A DNA stretch of 64,000 nt from Streptomyces flavofungini (GTDB lineage Bacteria > Actinomycetota > Actinomycetes > Streptomycetales > Streptomycetaceae), in the NCBI RefSeq assembly GCF_030388665.1, contig NZ_CP128846.1:6770501-6834500 (forward strand), in the 5' to 3' direction. Numbering within the stretch: position 1 is the stretch's first letter; every line of letters starts with the position of its first letter. The notes beneath the pieces were generated by a model that had not been told where the DNA came from, did no database searches, and saw only the letters and a program-made list of their open reading frames with translations. The position numbers and the translations under genes are program-made. Shown one piece after another: positions 41,240-50,700 of the stretch.

Positions 41240-41992
41240 CTAACCGGTGGGCTTGGTGGCGCGGACGATCGCGGACCGCATGCTGTCGGCGACGGTGTGG
41301 GTCGGGGTGATCTCGACGCCGGTGAAGCCTGCCGCTTCCAGGCCGCGCCGGTACTCGGCGAAGGACAGGGCGCCCGCGATGCAGCCCACGTGGTCGCCGC
41401 GTTCGGCCCGCTGGGCGGGGGTGAGGGTGTCGTCGGCGACGACATCCGAGACGCCGATGCGCCCTCCCGGGACCAGCACGCGGAACATCTCCGCGAAGAC
41501 GGCGTCCTTGTCGGTGGACAGATTGATCACGCAGTTGGAGATCACGACGTCGACGGTGTTCGCGGGCAGCGGGACGGACTCGATGGTGCCCTTGAGGAAT
41601 TCCACGTTGGTGACGCCCGCCTTCTTCTGGTTGGTCAGCGCGAGGGCGAGCATCTCCTCGGTCATGTCCAGGCCGTACGCCTTGCCGGTCGGCCCGACCC
41701 TGCGGGCGGACAGCAGGACGTCGATGCCGCCGCCGGAGCCGAGGTCGAGCACGCGCTCGCCCTCATGGAGGTCGGCCACGGCTGTGGGGTTGCCGCAGCC
41801 GAGGGAGGCGGCGACGGCCTCGGCGGGCAGGGCGGCGCGCTCGTCGGCCGCGTACAGGGCGCCGCCGAAGTTGTCGTCGACCTCGACGGGCTCGGTCCCG
41901 CAACAGCCGGTGCTGCCCTCGGCCACCTGGACAGCGGCGGCCGCGTACCGCTGGCGGACGGTCTCGCGCAGGTCGGTGGGCTGATCGCTCAT
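41240..41992 (-). CDS. arsM: Arsenite S-adenosylmethionine methyltransferase
   Basis: A 250-residue methyltransferase. SAM-binding motif VLDLGSGGGIDVLLSARRVG at about 72-91 and the acidic DMTEEMLALA follow it. The Cys residues typical of ArsM are present: CCGTEP near residue 30, SNCVINLS near 153 and HVGCIAGAL near 203. ArsM methylates trivalent arsenic to mono- to trimethyl forms. It is downstream of the arsenic efflux gene but separated by 209 bases with its own probable operator, so it may be independently induced. Confidence 0.93.
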   Translation of the reverse strand: MSDQPTDLRETVRQRYAAAAVQVAEGSTGCCGTEPVEVDDNFGGALYAADERAALPAEAVAASLGCGNPTAVADLHEGERVLDLGSGGGIDVLLSARRVGPTGKAYGLDMTEEMLALALTNQKKAGVTNVEFLKGTIESVPLPANTVDVVISNCVINLSTDKDAVFAEMFRVLVPGGRIGVSDVVADDTLTPAQRAERGDHVGCIAGALSFAEYRRGLEAAGFTGVEITPTHTVADSMRSAIVRATKPTG

Positions 41993-42016
41993 GACGCGTC
42001 TCCTCAAGGGAACGGA

Positions 42017-42072
42017 ACGGCTTCTCGGACAGACTTCTCGGGCGGGCTTCTCGGGCGGACTTCTCGGGCGAG
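42017..42072 (-). repeat. Tandem 13-base repeats in the arsM leader
   Basis: The unit GACTTCTCGGGCG (with GGCTTCTCGGGCG and GGCTTCTCGGACA variants) occurs four times head to tail between the putative operator and arsM. Confidence 0.75.
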
Positions 42073-42090
42073 ACCTCCCGAACGGACCTT

Positions 42091-42145
42091 CTTGATTCGA
42101 AGCCTGTCGATGCAACGCTGCGCCTTGAATCGAAGTTTGTCAACA
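42091..42145. promoter_or_regulatory. Putative arsM operator/promoter (direct repeats)
   Basis: CTTGATTCGAAGCCTGTCGA at 42091-42110 and CTTGAATCGAAGTTTGTCAA at 42124-42143 are direct repeats about 33 bases apart. Such AT-richer TTGA...TCAA elements in front of ars genes are typical ArsR-type operators, but no arsR gene is adjacent in this window. Confidence 0.5.
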
Positions 42146-42201
42146 TAGAGAAATGCCGAAACAAGAGCTTTGGTGCGGAGACAGGCCGGACTCCCGAGTG
42201 G

Positions 42202-43206
42202 TCACCTCGTCGTCGGCGTCCGCTCGCCCCGCGCCTCCTCGGGCAGCAGCCGGGGCACGGCCCGGACGTAGACGACCATGCCGATGACCTCGACGAGGGT
42301 CTGTGCGACCACGACGACGGCGGCGACGGCGTAGGCGTCGGGCAGCGCCAGGGCCAGGGGCAGCACGACGAGGGAGTTGCGGGTGGCGCCGGTGAAGACG
42401 AGCGCGCGTGCGCCGGGGGTGTCGAGACGGAAGAGGCGGGCGACGGCCCTGCCCGCGAATGCCATCACGAGCAGGAACAGGGCGTAGCAGGGGACCACGG
42501 CGGCCACGTCGGTGAGGTTCCCGCCGAGCTTGGGGACCTGGGAGGCGACGACGGTCAGGAGGGTCGCGGCCATGAGCGGGACCATCGTGGTGGTCGCGGC
42601 GTCGGACACCTTCTGCCCGGCCGGCGCGCGCCCGGCCCACGCCTGCACGGCCCAGGCCAGGGCGAGCGGCACGACGATCAGGACGAGGAACGCCTCCAGG
42701 AACGGGCCCGCCTCGACGATGTCGCCCAACTCCGGCCCCATGAACACGTACAGGAAGAGCGGCAGCAGGAGCATCTGGCCGATCAGCAGCAGCGGTGTCG
42801 CGGCCAGCAGACGGCGGCTCGCGCCGCCCGCGAGGCCGGAGAAGACGATCACGTAGTCCACGCACGGACACAGCAGCACGAGCAGCACGCCCACGCGCGC
42901 GGCCTGGTCGGTGGGCAGGAACGCGAACATCGCGGCGACCACGAGCGGGACGACGGCGAAGTTCACCGTCAGGGCGGCGGAGAGGAACCGGGCGTCCTTG
43001 AGCGAGCGCAGCAGTTCACGGGCCGGGACCTGGAGGAAGGTCACGAACAGCAGGGCGGCGAGGACCGGGTTGATGGCGTGTTCCAGGCCGGGCCCGGCGT
43101 CCGGCGCGGCCAGGCCGAGTGCGGCGCCAGCGGCCATCGCGATCAGGTAGATGGCCACCTGGTGGTCGTCCATCCGGCCCACCAGGCCTCGCGCGTCCTG
43201 CGACAT
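42202..43206 (-). CDS. Arsenic resistance efflux protein (BASS/ACR3-like)
   Basis: A 334-residue membrane protein with ten predicted helices of the bile acid/sodium symporter fold. LVLLCPCVDYVIVFSGLAGG carries the conserved Cys of the ACR3 class in the fourth helix, and the matching second repeat has FTGATRNSLVVLPLALALP. Such proteins export arsenite from the cell. The start may be 43206 or the ATG at 43173 after DARGLVGR. It precedes arsM on the same strand. Confidence 0.85.
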   Translation of the reverse strand: MSQDARGLVGRMDDHQVAIYLIAMAAGAALGLAAPDAGPGLEHAINPVLAALLFVTFLQVPARELLRSLKDARFLSAALTVNFAVVPLVVAAMFAFLPTDQAARVGVLLVLLCPCVDYVIVFSGLAGGASRRLLAATPLLLIGQMLLLPLFLYVFMGPELGDIVEAGPFLEAFLVLIVVPLALAWAVQAWAGRAPAGQKVSDAATTTMVPLMAATLLTVVASQVPKLGGNLTDVAAVVPCYALFLLVMAFAGRAVARLFRLDTPGARALVFTGATRNSLVVLPLALALPDAYAVAAVVVVAQTLVEVIGMVVYVRAVPRLLPEEARGERTPTTR

Positions 43207-43394
43207 CCGTGTGCACGCCCTTCGTGGTCGTTCCGGTCCGTTCCGGTCGGCAGGGCAGGCGGTGTCCCCGCCCGAGCGGCCACGCGAATCGGGACTACAG
43301 CTCGGGCAGCCGGGCGGCCGGAGCTTCCATCCTCACAGGACACCCTCCGACCTCGGTCGACCGACCACCCGCCCGGGCCCATCAGCCCTCGGCC

Positions 43395-44720
43395 TCAGCC
43401 GACCGACCACCCGGCCAGAGCCGCCACCGCCCCCAGGGCGCCGGCCGTCAGGAGCGCGCCGACCACGCCGCGGCGGGCCACCAGCAGCCAGACCGCGGCG
43501 CCGACAAGCACCCCGTACTGCCACAGGTGTTCCAGCGCCAGCGCGAGGGGGATCGCCGAGCCCATGATCGCGCCGATGACCGCGGGCCCCGCGCCGGTGA
43601 AGAACGCCTGCACACCGGCGTGGGCGCGGAGCTGGTCGAACCGGGGGCCGCCGAGGATGACGAACAGGAACGACGGGGCGAAGGCCACGGCGGCGGCCAG
43701 CAGCCCGCCCGGGATCCCGGCCGCCGCGTAGCCGACGACGGCGACGGTCTGCACGACGGGGCCGGGGGTGACCTGGCCGAGCGCGACCGCGTTCAGGAAC
43801 TGGCCGTCGGTCATCCAGTGGTACGTGTGGACGGCGTCGGCCTGCATCAGCGGAATGATGACGAAGCCACCGCCGTACGACAGTGCCCCGACCTTGAACG
43901 CCACCCACGCCAGCGCGGCCGTCCCACCCACCGCGGGAGCCGCGACGGCGAGCGGCACCGGCCACGCGGCACGCCGCCCCGAAGCGCCGGGGGCGCGCAC
44001 CCCGACCTCCAGCAGACCGGCCGCGACCAGCACCAGCACCATCCACGGGCCCACCACAGCGGCCGCCGCGCCGCCCGCGAGGAAGTAGCAGGCCCAACGG
44101 GCCCTGGCCGCCCGCCGGTCACCGGCCCGCCGCCAGCTCGCCGGAATCAGCGCGGTGGCCGCCTGGACGGCGACAGCGGCGACGGCCGCCCCCGCCCCGG
44201 CGGCGGCGCCGCGCACCCACAGCGGCGGATTCCCGGCGAGGAACAGGGCGGCCAGGGCGAGAATGAGGACGAGCCCCGGCACGATGAAGGCAAGGCCGCC
44301 GACCAGCGCTCCGGCCGGACCGCGCAGCCGCCAGGCGGAGAAGATGGCCAACTGGGTGGAGGCGGGCCCGGGAAGCAGATTGGTCGCCGCGATGCCGTCC
44401 TCGAACTCGGCCGCCGCGATCCACTTCCGCCGCTCCACACACAGCTTCCTGAGCAGGGCGATATGAGTGGGCGGCCCCCCGAACCCGACACACCCGATGC
44501 GTCCCCACTCCCGCAGGATGGTCCCGAGCCCCACCCGCACCCGACCACCCTCGGCCGCGCCACCTGCCCCACGGACCCCACCCACACCGCCCGCACCGGC
44601 CGTACTCTCAGCACTCCCCGCACTCCCCGCACTGCCCGCACCGTCCGAACCCCTCGCACCGCCCGCACCGCCAACACGGTCCGCACCACTCGCGCCGTTC
44701 ACCACACCTCTTCCCCGCAC
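43395..44720 (-). CDS. chrA: Chromate transporter (two-domain ChrA type)
   Basis: A 441-residue membrane protein with two copies of the chromate-transport domain. Copy 1 (about 65-245) has GRIGCVGFGGPPTHIALL and NLLPGPASTQLAIF; copy 2 (about 255-440) has FKVGALSYGGGFVIIPLM and LGQVTPGPVVQTVAVVGY. ChrA exports chromate. The first 60 residues are a Gly/Ala/Ser low-complexity tail coded by short repeats and probably not part of the transporter. The start at 44720 follows GGAGGAG; V60-V62 further in is an alternative. Confidence 0.88.
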   Translation of the reverse strand: MRGRGVVNGASGADRVGGAGGARGSDGAGSAGSAGSAESTAGAGGVGGVRGAGGAAEGGRVRVGLGTILREWGRIGCVGFGGPPTHIALLRKLCVERRKWIAAAEFEDGIAATNLLPGPASTQLAIFSAWRLRGPAGALVGGLAFIVPGLVLILALAALFLAGNPPLWVRGAAAGAGAAVAAVAVQAATALIPASWRRAGDRRAARARWACYFLAGGAAAAVVGPWMVLVLVAAGLLEVGVRAPGASGRRAAWPVPLAVAAPAVGGTAALAWVAFKVGALSYGGGFVIIPLMQADAVHTYHWMTDGQFLNAVALGQVTPGPVVQTVAVVGYAAAGIPGGLLAAAVAFAPSFLFVILGGPRFDQLRAHAGVQAFFTGAGPAVIGAIMGSAIPLALALEHLWQYGVLVGAAVWLLVARRGVVGALLTAGALGAVAALAGWSVG

Positions 44721-44874
44721 CGGGTCTCCTCCGAGCAGCGCGACCTTACCGGCCGGGTGTGAACGGGCCTCGTCCGCGACTTGTCAGAACCACCGGACAC
44801 GGCGGAAGGCCGCCACCATGCCGGTGACGGCCTCCGGATCGCCGTGCGCACGCCCACTGCGGCGAATGCGCGGC

Positions 44875-46284
44875 TTAGATGTCGAAGTACAGCTCGAACT
44901 CGTGCGGGTGCGGCCGCAGCTGGATCGGGGCGATCTCGTTCGTGCGCTTGTAGTCGATCCACGTCTCGATCAGGTCGGACGTGAAGACGCCGCCCGCCTG
45001 GAGGTACTCGTTGTCCGCCTCGAGGGCGTCGAGGACCGCGGGGAGGGAGGTCGGGACCTGGGGGACGCCCGCGTGCTCCTCGGGGGCGAGCTCGTACAGG
45101 TCCTTGTCGATCGGCTCGGCGGGCTCGATCTTGTTCTTGACGCCGTCCAGACCGGCCAGCAGCAGCGCGGAGAAGGCGAGGTAGGGGTTCGAGGACGGGT
45201 CGGGGGCGCGGAACTCGACGCGCTTGGCCTTCGGGTTGGAGCCCGTGATCGGGATGCGCATCGCGGCGGAGCGGTTGCGCTGCGAGTAGACCAGGTTGAC
45301 CGGGGCCTCGAAGCCGGGGACCAGGCGGTGGTAGGAGTTCACCGTCGGGTTGGTGAAGGCGAGGAGGGAGGGGGCGTGCTTGAGGATGCCGCCGATGTAG
45401 TAGCGGGCGGTGTCCGAGAGGCCCGCGTAGCCCTGCTCGTCGTAGAAGAGGGGCTCGCCGCCGGTCCACAGGGACTGGTGGACGTGCATGCCCGAGCCGT
45501 TGTCGCCGAAGATCGGCTTCGGCATGAAGGTCGCGGTCTTGCCGTTGCGCCAGGCGACGTTCTTCACGATGTACTTGAAGAGCATCAGGTCGTCGGCGGC
45601 GGCCAGGAGCGTGTTGAACTTGTAGTTGATCTCGGCCTGGCCCGCCGTGCCCACCTCGTGGTGCTGGCGCTCCACCTTCAGGCCGGAGTTGGCCAGCTCC
45701 AGGGAGATCTCGGCGCGCAGGTCGGCGAAGTGGTCGACCGGCGGGGCCGGGAAGTAGCCGCCCTTGTAGCGGACCTTGTAGCCGCGGTTGTCCTCGAGCG
45801 CGCCGGTGTTCCAGGCGCCGGCCTCGGAGTCGATCTCGTACACCGAGCGGTTCGCCGTGGTCTCGAAGCGCACCGAGTCGAAGACGTAGAACTCGGCCTC
45901 GGGGCCGAAGTACGCGGTGTCGGCGATGCCGGTCGAGGCCAGGTACGCCTCGGCCTTCTTCGCCACGTTGCGCGGGTCACGGCTGTACTGCTCGCCGGTC
46001 ACCGGGTCGTGGATGAAGAAGTTGACGTTGAGGGTCTTGTCACGGCGGAAGGGGTCCACGCGGGCCGTCGACAGGTCGGCCACGAGCGCCATGTCGGACT
46101 CGTGGATGGCCTGGAAGCCGCGGATGGAGGAGCCGTCGAACATCAGCTGCTCGGCCGGGTCGAACGCCTCCGCCGGGACCGTGAAGTGCTGCATGACGCC
46201 CGGCAGGTCGCAGAACCGGACGTCTACGAACTTCACGTCCTCGTCCGCGAGGAACTTCTTGGCTTCGTCGGCGTTCTGGAACAT
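44875..46284 (-). CDS. glnA: Glutamine synthetase type I
   Basis: A 469-residue GSI of the dodecameric class, the main ammonia-assimilating enzyme. The start [21 protein letters not shown] is the invariant GlnA start. Motifs follow in order: [64 protein letters not shown] and [14 protein letters not shown] probable adenylylation site Tyr lies in [11 protein letters not shown] near residue 397, so GlnE would control it. A four-part GlnR box lies about 100 bases upstream at 46384-46421. Confidence 0.98.
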   Translation of the reverse strand: MFQNADEAKKFLADEDVKFVDVRFCDLPGVMQHFTVPAEAFDPAEQLMFDGSSIRGFQAIHESDMALVADLSTARVDPFRRDKTLNVNFFIHDPVTGEQYSRDPRNVAKKAEAYLASTGIADTAYFGPEAEFYVFDSVRFETTANRSVYEIDSEAGAWNTGALEDNRGYKVRYKGGYFPAPPVDHFADLRAEISLELANSGLKVERQHHEVGTAGQAEINYKFNTLLAAADDLMLFKYIVKNVAWRNGKTATFMPKPIFGDNGSGMHVHQSLWTGGEPLFYDEQGYAGLSDTARYYIGGILKHAPSLLAFTNPTVNSYHRLVPGFEAPVNLVYSQRNRSAAMRIPITGSNPKAKRVEFRAPDPSSNPYLAFSALLLAGLDGVKNKIEPAEPIDKDLYELAPEEHAGVPQVPTSLPAVLDALEADNEYLQAGGVFTSDLIETWIDYKRTNEIAPIQLRPHPHEFELYFDI

Positions 46285-46383
46285 CCAGCTCCTCCTGTTC
46301 CCGCCCGGGAAGGAGCGGGGTTGCAGCTCGGTGGTGCGGCCAGTGCGGTGGCACACGCTGGGACCCGACCATAGGGACGGGGG

Positions 46384-46421
46384 ATTTCTCAAGCATGACC
46401 CATTTGTTTCGCCGAAGTTAA
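46384..46421 (-). promoter_or_regulatory. GlnR box of glnA
   Basis: On the minus strand: TTAAC-n6-GAAAC-n6-GTCAT-n6-GAAAT, with all spacers of 6. This is the same design as in front of glnII. Confidence 0.85.
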
Positions 46422-46484
46422 CCGGCCCGGGTGCGAACGCGACCCGGACCCTGCCCACGAGGAGGCGCGCAGTACCGTGGACGG

Positions 46485-46952
46485 GTGGACAACAGGCAAG
46501 TAATCGGATCGTGGCTCTCCGGCCCCCGCGCGGCAGCCGAGGAGGCGGGCGTCGACTTCGGATACCGGGGAGAACGGCTCGGCCTGCCCGAGGAGGGCCC
46601 CGGCTCCGTCGCTCGGCCCGGCCGCCGCATCGGCGCCATCGCCATCGACTGGGGCCTGTGCATGCTCATCGCGTACGGCCTGCTGGCCCGCGGCAACCCG
46701 CAGGCGATGGGCAACTGGGCGCTCGGGCTGCTCTTCGTGATGAGCCTGCTGACCGTCGGCACGGTCGGCAGCACGCCCGGCAAGCGCCTGCTCGGCCTGC
46801 GCGTCGTCAGTGAGGACGGCGGCCGCCTCGGCCCCGTCCGCGTCCTCGTCCGCAGCGCGCTCCTGTGCATCGGCATCCCGGCCCTCATCTGGGACCGTGA
46901 CGGCCGCGGCCTTCACGACCGGCTCGCCCGCGCGGTGCAGGTCCGGATCTAG
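46485..46952 (+). CDS. RDD-family membrane protein
   Basis: A 155-residue protein with the RDD layout. The first hydrophobic pair is at about 45-95: [25 protein letters not shown], then [31 protein letters not shown]. The third helix ([16 protein letters not shown]) is followed by the conserved [17 protein letters not shown]. The GTG at 46485 has no near ribosome site; AGGAGG stands about 20 bases before. Its place beside glnA is conserved in Streptomyces. Function unknown. Confidence 0.88.
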   Translation: MDNRQVIGSWLSGPRAAAEEAGVDFGYRGERLGLPEEGPGSVARPGRRIGAIAIDWGLCMLIAYGLLARGNPQAMGNWALGLLFVMSLLTVGTVGSTPGKRLLGLRVVSEDGGRLGPVRVLVRSALLCIGIPALIWDRDGRGLHDRLARAVQVRI

Positions 46953-46977
46953 GCTCCGGCTTTCGCATACGTCCGCA

Positions 46978-47029
46978 TACGTCGATGGGGCGCCCCGAAC
47001 CACTCGGTTCGGGGCGCCCCATCGACGTA
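46978..47029. terminator. Bidirectional terminator (24-base stem)
   Basis: TACGTCGATGGGGCGCCCCG plus AACC pairs perfectly with its complement around the loop ACTC (47002-47005). It separates the convergent RDD and DUF4191 genes. Confidence 0.9.
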
Positions 47030-47119
47030 ACCAGTCAGTATCCGTCAGGATCCGACGCAACCAGTCAGGTCAGTCCGGTGCGGACGCACACGCGGCCGCT
47101 CAGAGGAACAGCGGCAGCG

Positions 47120-47827
47120 TCACCGCATCTTCGGGCCACCGCGCGGGATGCGAGCGCCCTTCGGCATGGGGCCCTTGGGCAGTGGCATGTTGCTCATCAG
47201 GTCGCCCATCGCCTTCAGGCGGTCGTTGGTCGCCGTGACCTGCGGGCCCTGGAGGACGCGGGGGAGCTTCAGAAGCGTGGTGCGAAGCTTCTTGAGCTCG
47301 ACCTGGCCCTCGCCGTTGCCGACGATCACGTCGTGCACGGGGACGTCCGCGACGATGCGGGCCATCTTCTTCTTCTCGGCGGCGAGCAGCGGCTTCAGCC
47401 GGTTCGGGTTGCCCTCGGCGACCAGGACGATGCCGGCCTTGCCGACGGTGCGGTGCACCACGTCCTGGCTGCGGTTCATCGCGATCGCGGGGGTCGTCGT
47501 CCAGCCGCGGCCGATCTTGTCGAGCACCGCGGCCGCCGCACCGGGCTGGCCCTCCATCTGCCCGAAGGCGGCGCGCTCGGCCCGGCGTCCGAAGACGATC
47601 GCCATCGCCAGGAAGGCGAGGATGAAGCCGAGAATGCCCAGGTAGATGGGGTGGTCGAGCCAGAGGCCGATCGCGAGGAAGACACCGAAGGTGACGATTC
47701 CCACAGCCGCGATGATGAGACCGATCTTGGGGTCGGCCCGCCGGGTCATCTTGTAGGTCAGGGCGATCTGCTTGAGTCGCCCGGGTTCCGCGGCCGAAGC
47801 CGCCGCGGTGGTTTCCTTCCTCGCCAT
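47120..47827 (-). CDS. DUF4191 membrane protein
   Basis: A 235-residue protein conserved in actinobacteria next to glnA and lipA. After a basic start there are two close helices (about 38-58, KIGLIIAAVGIVTFGVFLAIG, and 63-82, IYLGILGFILAFLAMAIV). A cytoplasmic part follows with FGQMEGQPGAAAAVLDKIGRGWTTTPAIA. The end is Lys/Pro-rich (MPLPKGPMPKGARIPRGG). The role is unknown. Confidence 0.9.
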   Translation of the reverse strand: MARKETTAAASAAEPGRLKQIALTYKMTRRADPKIGLIIAAVGIVTFGVFLAIGLWLDHPIYLGILGFILAFLAMAIVFGRRAERAAFGQMEGQPGAAAAVLDKIGRGWTTTPAIAMNRSQDVVHRTVGKAGIVLVAEGNPNRLKPLLAAEKKKMARIVADVPVHDVIVGNGEGQVELKKLRTTLLKLPRVLQGPQVTATNDRLKAMGDLMSNMPLPKGPMPKGARIPRGGPKMR

Positions 47828-47857
47828 GCCTCGAAGTCTACGTGGCCCGGGAAGCGA

Positions 47858-48061
47858 CTACGACGTGCGGGTTGCCCCGGCCTCTTCCAGTACGCGCTGT
47901 GCCTCGACCCGGTCCTTCGCGCGGCGCCGGTCCTCGAGGACGGACGTCCAGGCGTTGCGGCGCGCGGTGCGCTGGCCGCTGCTCATGAGCAGCGACTCGA
48001 CGACGCGCAGCGCGTCGGTGACGGACGGGATGGCGGTGGCGCGAACGGGCGCGGCCTGCAT
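47858..48061 (-). CDS. Small conserved hypothetical protein
   Basis: A 67-residue protein, MQAAPVRATAIPSVTDALRVVESLLMSSGQRTARRNAW and so on, helical and basic. It lies 31 bases upstream of the DUF4191 gene on the same strand and is kept at this place between lipA and DUF4191 in Streptomyces. No domain recognised. Confidence 0.75.
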   Translation of the reverse strand: MQAAPVRATAIPSVTDALRVVESLLMSSGQRTARRNAWTSVLEDRRRAKDRVEAQRVLEEAGATRTS

Positions 48062-48466
48062 GGTGATGCCCTCCGGGAAGCGACAGTGGACGGGGGAGCG
48101 CTACGAGGGAGTACCTGGTGCTGTGGGGGAGCTCGAGTGCTCTGGATGCTCTGGGTGAAGCTCGCCGTGCTCTGGGTAAGGCTGTACGTGCGGTAATACC
48201 AGGGTCACTGATTGGTGTTACCAGGGCGTGACCGACCGGTCAAACACCGATGAAACCTTGACGCGGGGCCCCGAAACGCTGACGCGGCCCATACGGCCCC
48301 CTTCACCTGCGGAGAACGTACGGGCCGCGTCATATCGGCCGCTACTGGGCGGTATTCGCTTGTGCGCGGATTCACACGCTTGCCGGAGGACGGCCCGCGC
48401 TCGCCGCCGGTCCGCCGCGCCGGGCGGGGCCGCCCGCCCGCGCCGCGATTCCGGTTGCGCCCGGCC
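48062..48466. other. Intergenic region with putative operator, lipA end / small gene
   Basis: 405 bases without a gene. GGTAATACC at 48194-48202 and GGTGTTACC at 48215-48223 form a repeated TTACC/GGTAA arrangement upstream of the small conserved gene. A TGCTCTGG motif recurs three times at about 48138-48172. No riboswitch is recognised. Confidence 0.45.
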
Positions 48467-49432
48467 TCAGACCGCCTGCGAGGCCACGTACGCGCCGCGC
48501 CGCTCGATCGCCATCTGGTACAGCCGCCCCGCGCGGTACGAGGAGCGGACCAGCGGGCCGGACATGACGCCGGAGAAGCCGATCTGCTCGGCCTCGTCCT
48601 TGAGCTCCACGAACTCGTGCGGCTTGACCCAGCGCTCCACGGGGTGGTGGCGCACCGACGGGCGCAGGTACTGCGTGATCGTGATCAGCTCGCAGCCCGC
48701 GTCGTGCAGCTGGCGCAGCGCCTCGCTGACCTCCGCGCGCTCCTCGCCCATGCCGAGGATCAGGTTCGACTTCGTCACCAGACCGGCCTCGCGGGCCTCG
48801 GTGATGACCTTCAGGGAGCGCTCGAAGCGGAAGCCGGGGCGGATCCGCTTGAAGATGCGCGGCACCGTCTCCACGTTGTGCGCGAGCACCTCGGGGCGGG
48901 AGGAGAAGACCTCGGCCAGCTGGTCCGGCTCCGCGTTGAAGTCGGGGATGAGCAGCTCGACCTTGGTGTGGCCGCCCTCGCGCTCGGCGGTCATCGCGTG
49001 GATCTGGCGCACGGTCTCGGCGTACAGCCAGGCGCCGCCGTCTTCCAGGTCGTCGCGGGCGACGCCGGTGATGGTGGCGTAGTTCAGGTCCATCGTGACG
49101 ACGGACTCACCGACGCGGCGGGGCTCGTCGCGGTCGAGGGCCTGCGGCTTGCCGGTGTCGATCTGGCAGAAGTCACAGCGCCGCGTGCACTGGTCGCCGC
49201 CGATGAGGAACGTGGCCTCGCGGTCCTCCCAGCACTCGTAGATGTTCGGACAGCCCGCCTCCTGGCACACCGTGTGCAGGCCCTCGCTCTTCACGAGCTG
49301 CTGCATCTTCGTGTACTCGGGGCCCATTTTCGCCCGGGTCTTGATCCACTCGGGCTTGCGCTCGATGGGGGTCTGGGCGTTTCGGACCTCCAGGCGCAGC
49401 ATCTTGCGTCCGTCGGGTGCGACTGCGGACAC
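48467..49432 (-). CDS. lipA: Lipoyl synthase
   Basis: A 321-residue radical-SAM enzyme that inserts two sulfur atoms into octanoyl-E2/GcvH. The auxiliary cluster Cys residues are in [12 protein letters not shown], the radical-SAM cluster is CTRRCDFC, and the C-terminal RSSYRAG holds the Ser ligand of the sacrificial cluster. The GTG at 49432 has GGGAG five bases before it. lipB lies upstream on the same strand with 149 bases between. The pair supplies lipoate to pyruvate dehydrogenase and related complexes. Confidence 0.97.
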   Translation of the reverse strand: MSAVAPDGRKMLRLEVRNAQTPIERKPEWIKTRAKMGPEYTKMQQLVKSEGLHTVCQEAGCPNIYECWEDREATFLIGGDQCTRRCDFCQIDTGKPQALDRDEPRRVGESVVTMDLNYATITGVARDDLEDGGAWLYAETVRQIHAMTAEREGGHTKVELLIPDFNAEPDQLAEVFSSRPEVLAHNVETVPRIFKRIRPGFRFERSLKVITEAREAGLVTKSNLILGMGEERAEVSEALRQLHDAGCELITITQYLRPSVRHHPVERWVKPHEFVELKDEAEQIGFSGVMSGPLVRSSYRAGRLYQMAIERRGAYVASQAV

Positions 49433-49581
49433 ATCGGCTCCCTGATAGCTGGCGTAACTTCGATTCGTCGGCGCACCCCAGGGTACGCCCGCGATGTCAT
49501 TGGACTTCACTCTGGCCAACCTCCGGCCCGAGGGGTGCATTCCCGCCCGGGTGCCCGGGGGCCGGCCCGGAGCCGGTGCGG

Positions 49582-50445
49582 CTAGGCGAGCGCGGTCTCG
49601 GGGGACCCGGCGGGGGCCGCTGCCGCCTCCCGCACGGGCTGCGGCACCTCGGCGGCCGGCTTCTCCACCACCCGCGGCTTGAGGTCCGCGTTCTCCAGGA
49701 CGTCGCGCAGGTGCCGCTCGGCCACCGGCAGCACGTCGGCGATCGTGATGTCGCGGCCCACCTCGTGCGCGATGGACGTCACCCCCGCGTCACGGATGCC
49801 GCACGGCACGATCCGGTCGAACCAGGTGTTGTCCGGGTTCACGTTCAGCGCGAAGCCGTGCATCGTCACGCCCTTGGCGACGCGGATGCCGATCGCGGCG
49901 ACCTTGCGGTCCTCGCGGCGCTGGCCGGCGTTGGAGGGCGCGTACTCCGGGCCGTTCAGACGGGGGTCGAACTCCTCGTCCGTGAGGCGCGGATCGAAGT
50001 CCAGGCTGAGGCCGCCGAGGGCCGGGCGCGACTCCACCGGATCGCCGAGGACCCATACGCCGCTGCGCCCCTCGACGCGCGTGGTTTCGAGACCGAACTC
50101 GGCACACGTTCGGATAAGTGCGTCTTCCAGGCGGCGTACGTGTGCTACGACGTCCACCGGACGCGGCAGCTTCTGGATCGGGTAGCCCACGAGCTGCCCG
50201 GGACCGTGCCAGGTGATCTTGCCGCCGCGGTCCACGTCCACGACCGGGGTGCCGTCCAGCGGGCGCTCGCTGTCCTCGGTCCTGCGGCCCGCCGTGTAGA
50301 CCGGCGGGTGCTCCAGGAGCAGGCAGGTGTCCGGGACCTCGTCCGCGAAGCGGGCGGCGTGCACCCGTCGCTGCTCGTCCCAGGCCTCCTGGTACTCGAC
50401 GGACTCCGGACCGAAACCCAGCCGGATGAATCGAATCTCGCCCAC
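49582..50445 (-). CDS. lipB: Octanoyl-[ACP]:protein octanoyltransferase
   Basis: A 287-residue enzyme that moves octanoyl groups from ACP to lipoyl domains. Motifs are [58 protein letters not shown] (with the catalytic Lys region) and [13 protein letters not shown], with the catalytic Cys. A charged insert (about 158-182) between GGLSLDF and KVAAIG and a Pro/Ala-rich tail are typical of streptomycete LipB. The start is GTG 50445 with GGGAGG upstream. First gene of the lipB-lipA pair. Confidence 0.96.
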   Translation of the reverse strand: MGEIRFIRLGFGPESVEYQEAWDEQRRVHAARFADEVPDTCLLLEHPPVYTAGRRTEDSERPLDGTPVVDVDRGGKITWHGPGQLVGYPIQKLPRPVDVVAHVRRLEDALIRTCAEFGLETTRVEGRSGVWVLGDPVESRPALGGLSLDFDPRLTDEEFDPRLNGPEYAPSNAGQRREDRKVAAIGIRVAKGVTMHGFALNVNPDNTWFDRIVPCGIRDAGVTSIAHEVGRDITIADVLPVAERHLRDVLENADLKPRVVEKPAAEVPQPVREAAAAPAGSPETALA

Positions 50446-50700
50446 GGCACGTGCCTCCCTAAGAACCATCCGCGTGCACCGGACCCTGGCCGCCACGGAA
50501 ACCTTCACCGTGCACGGATCGCGCCCCTGCCACTGTACGTCCGGCGGAATCCCGTCAGCCCTCCGGCCAATCCTCACACGATCGGATGAACGGAGCTTGA
50601 AGGTCGCGATGGGACCCGTATGGGCCGCTACATTCGCGCCGTTCATGAGGCCATAAGGGCTGCTCAAGGCAGGCCCGGAAGGCAGGAGACCGCACAGCTG

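Noticed and set aside
41850..41910. Cys-rich start of ArsM as an arsenic-sensing leader
   Set aside because: The CCGT motif is part of the enzyme's own arsenic-binding set.
44467..46374. Plus-strand open frame of 635 codons
   Set aside because: Antisense of glnA; high GC at third positions keeps it open.
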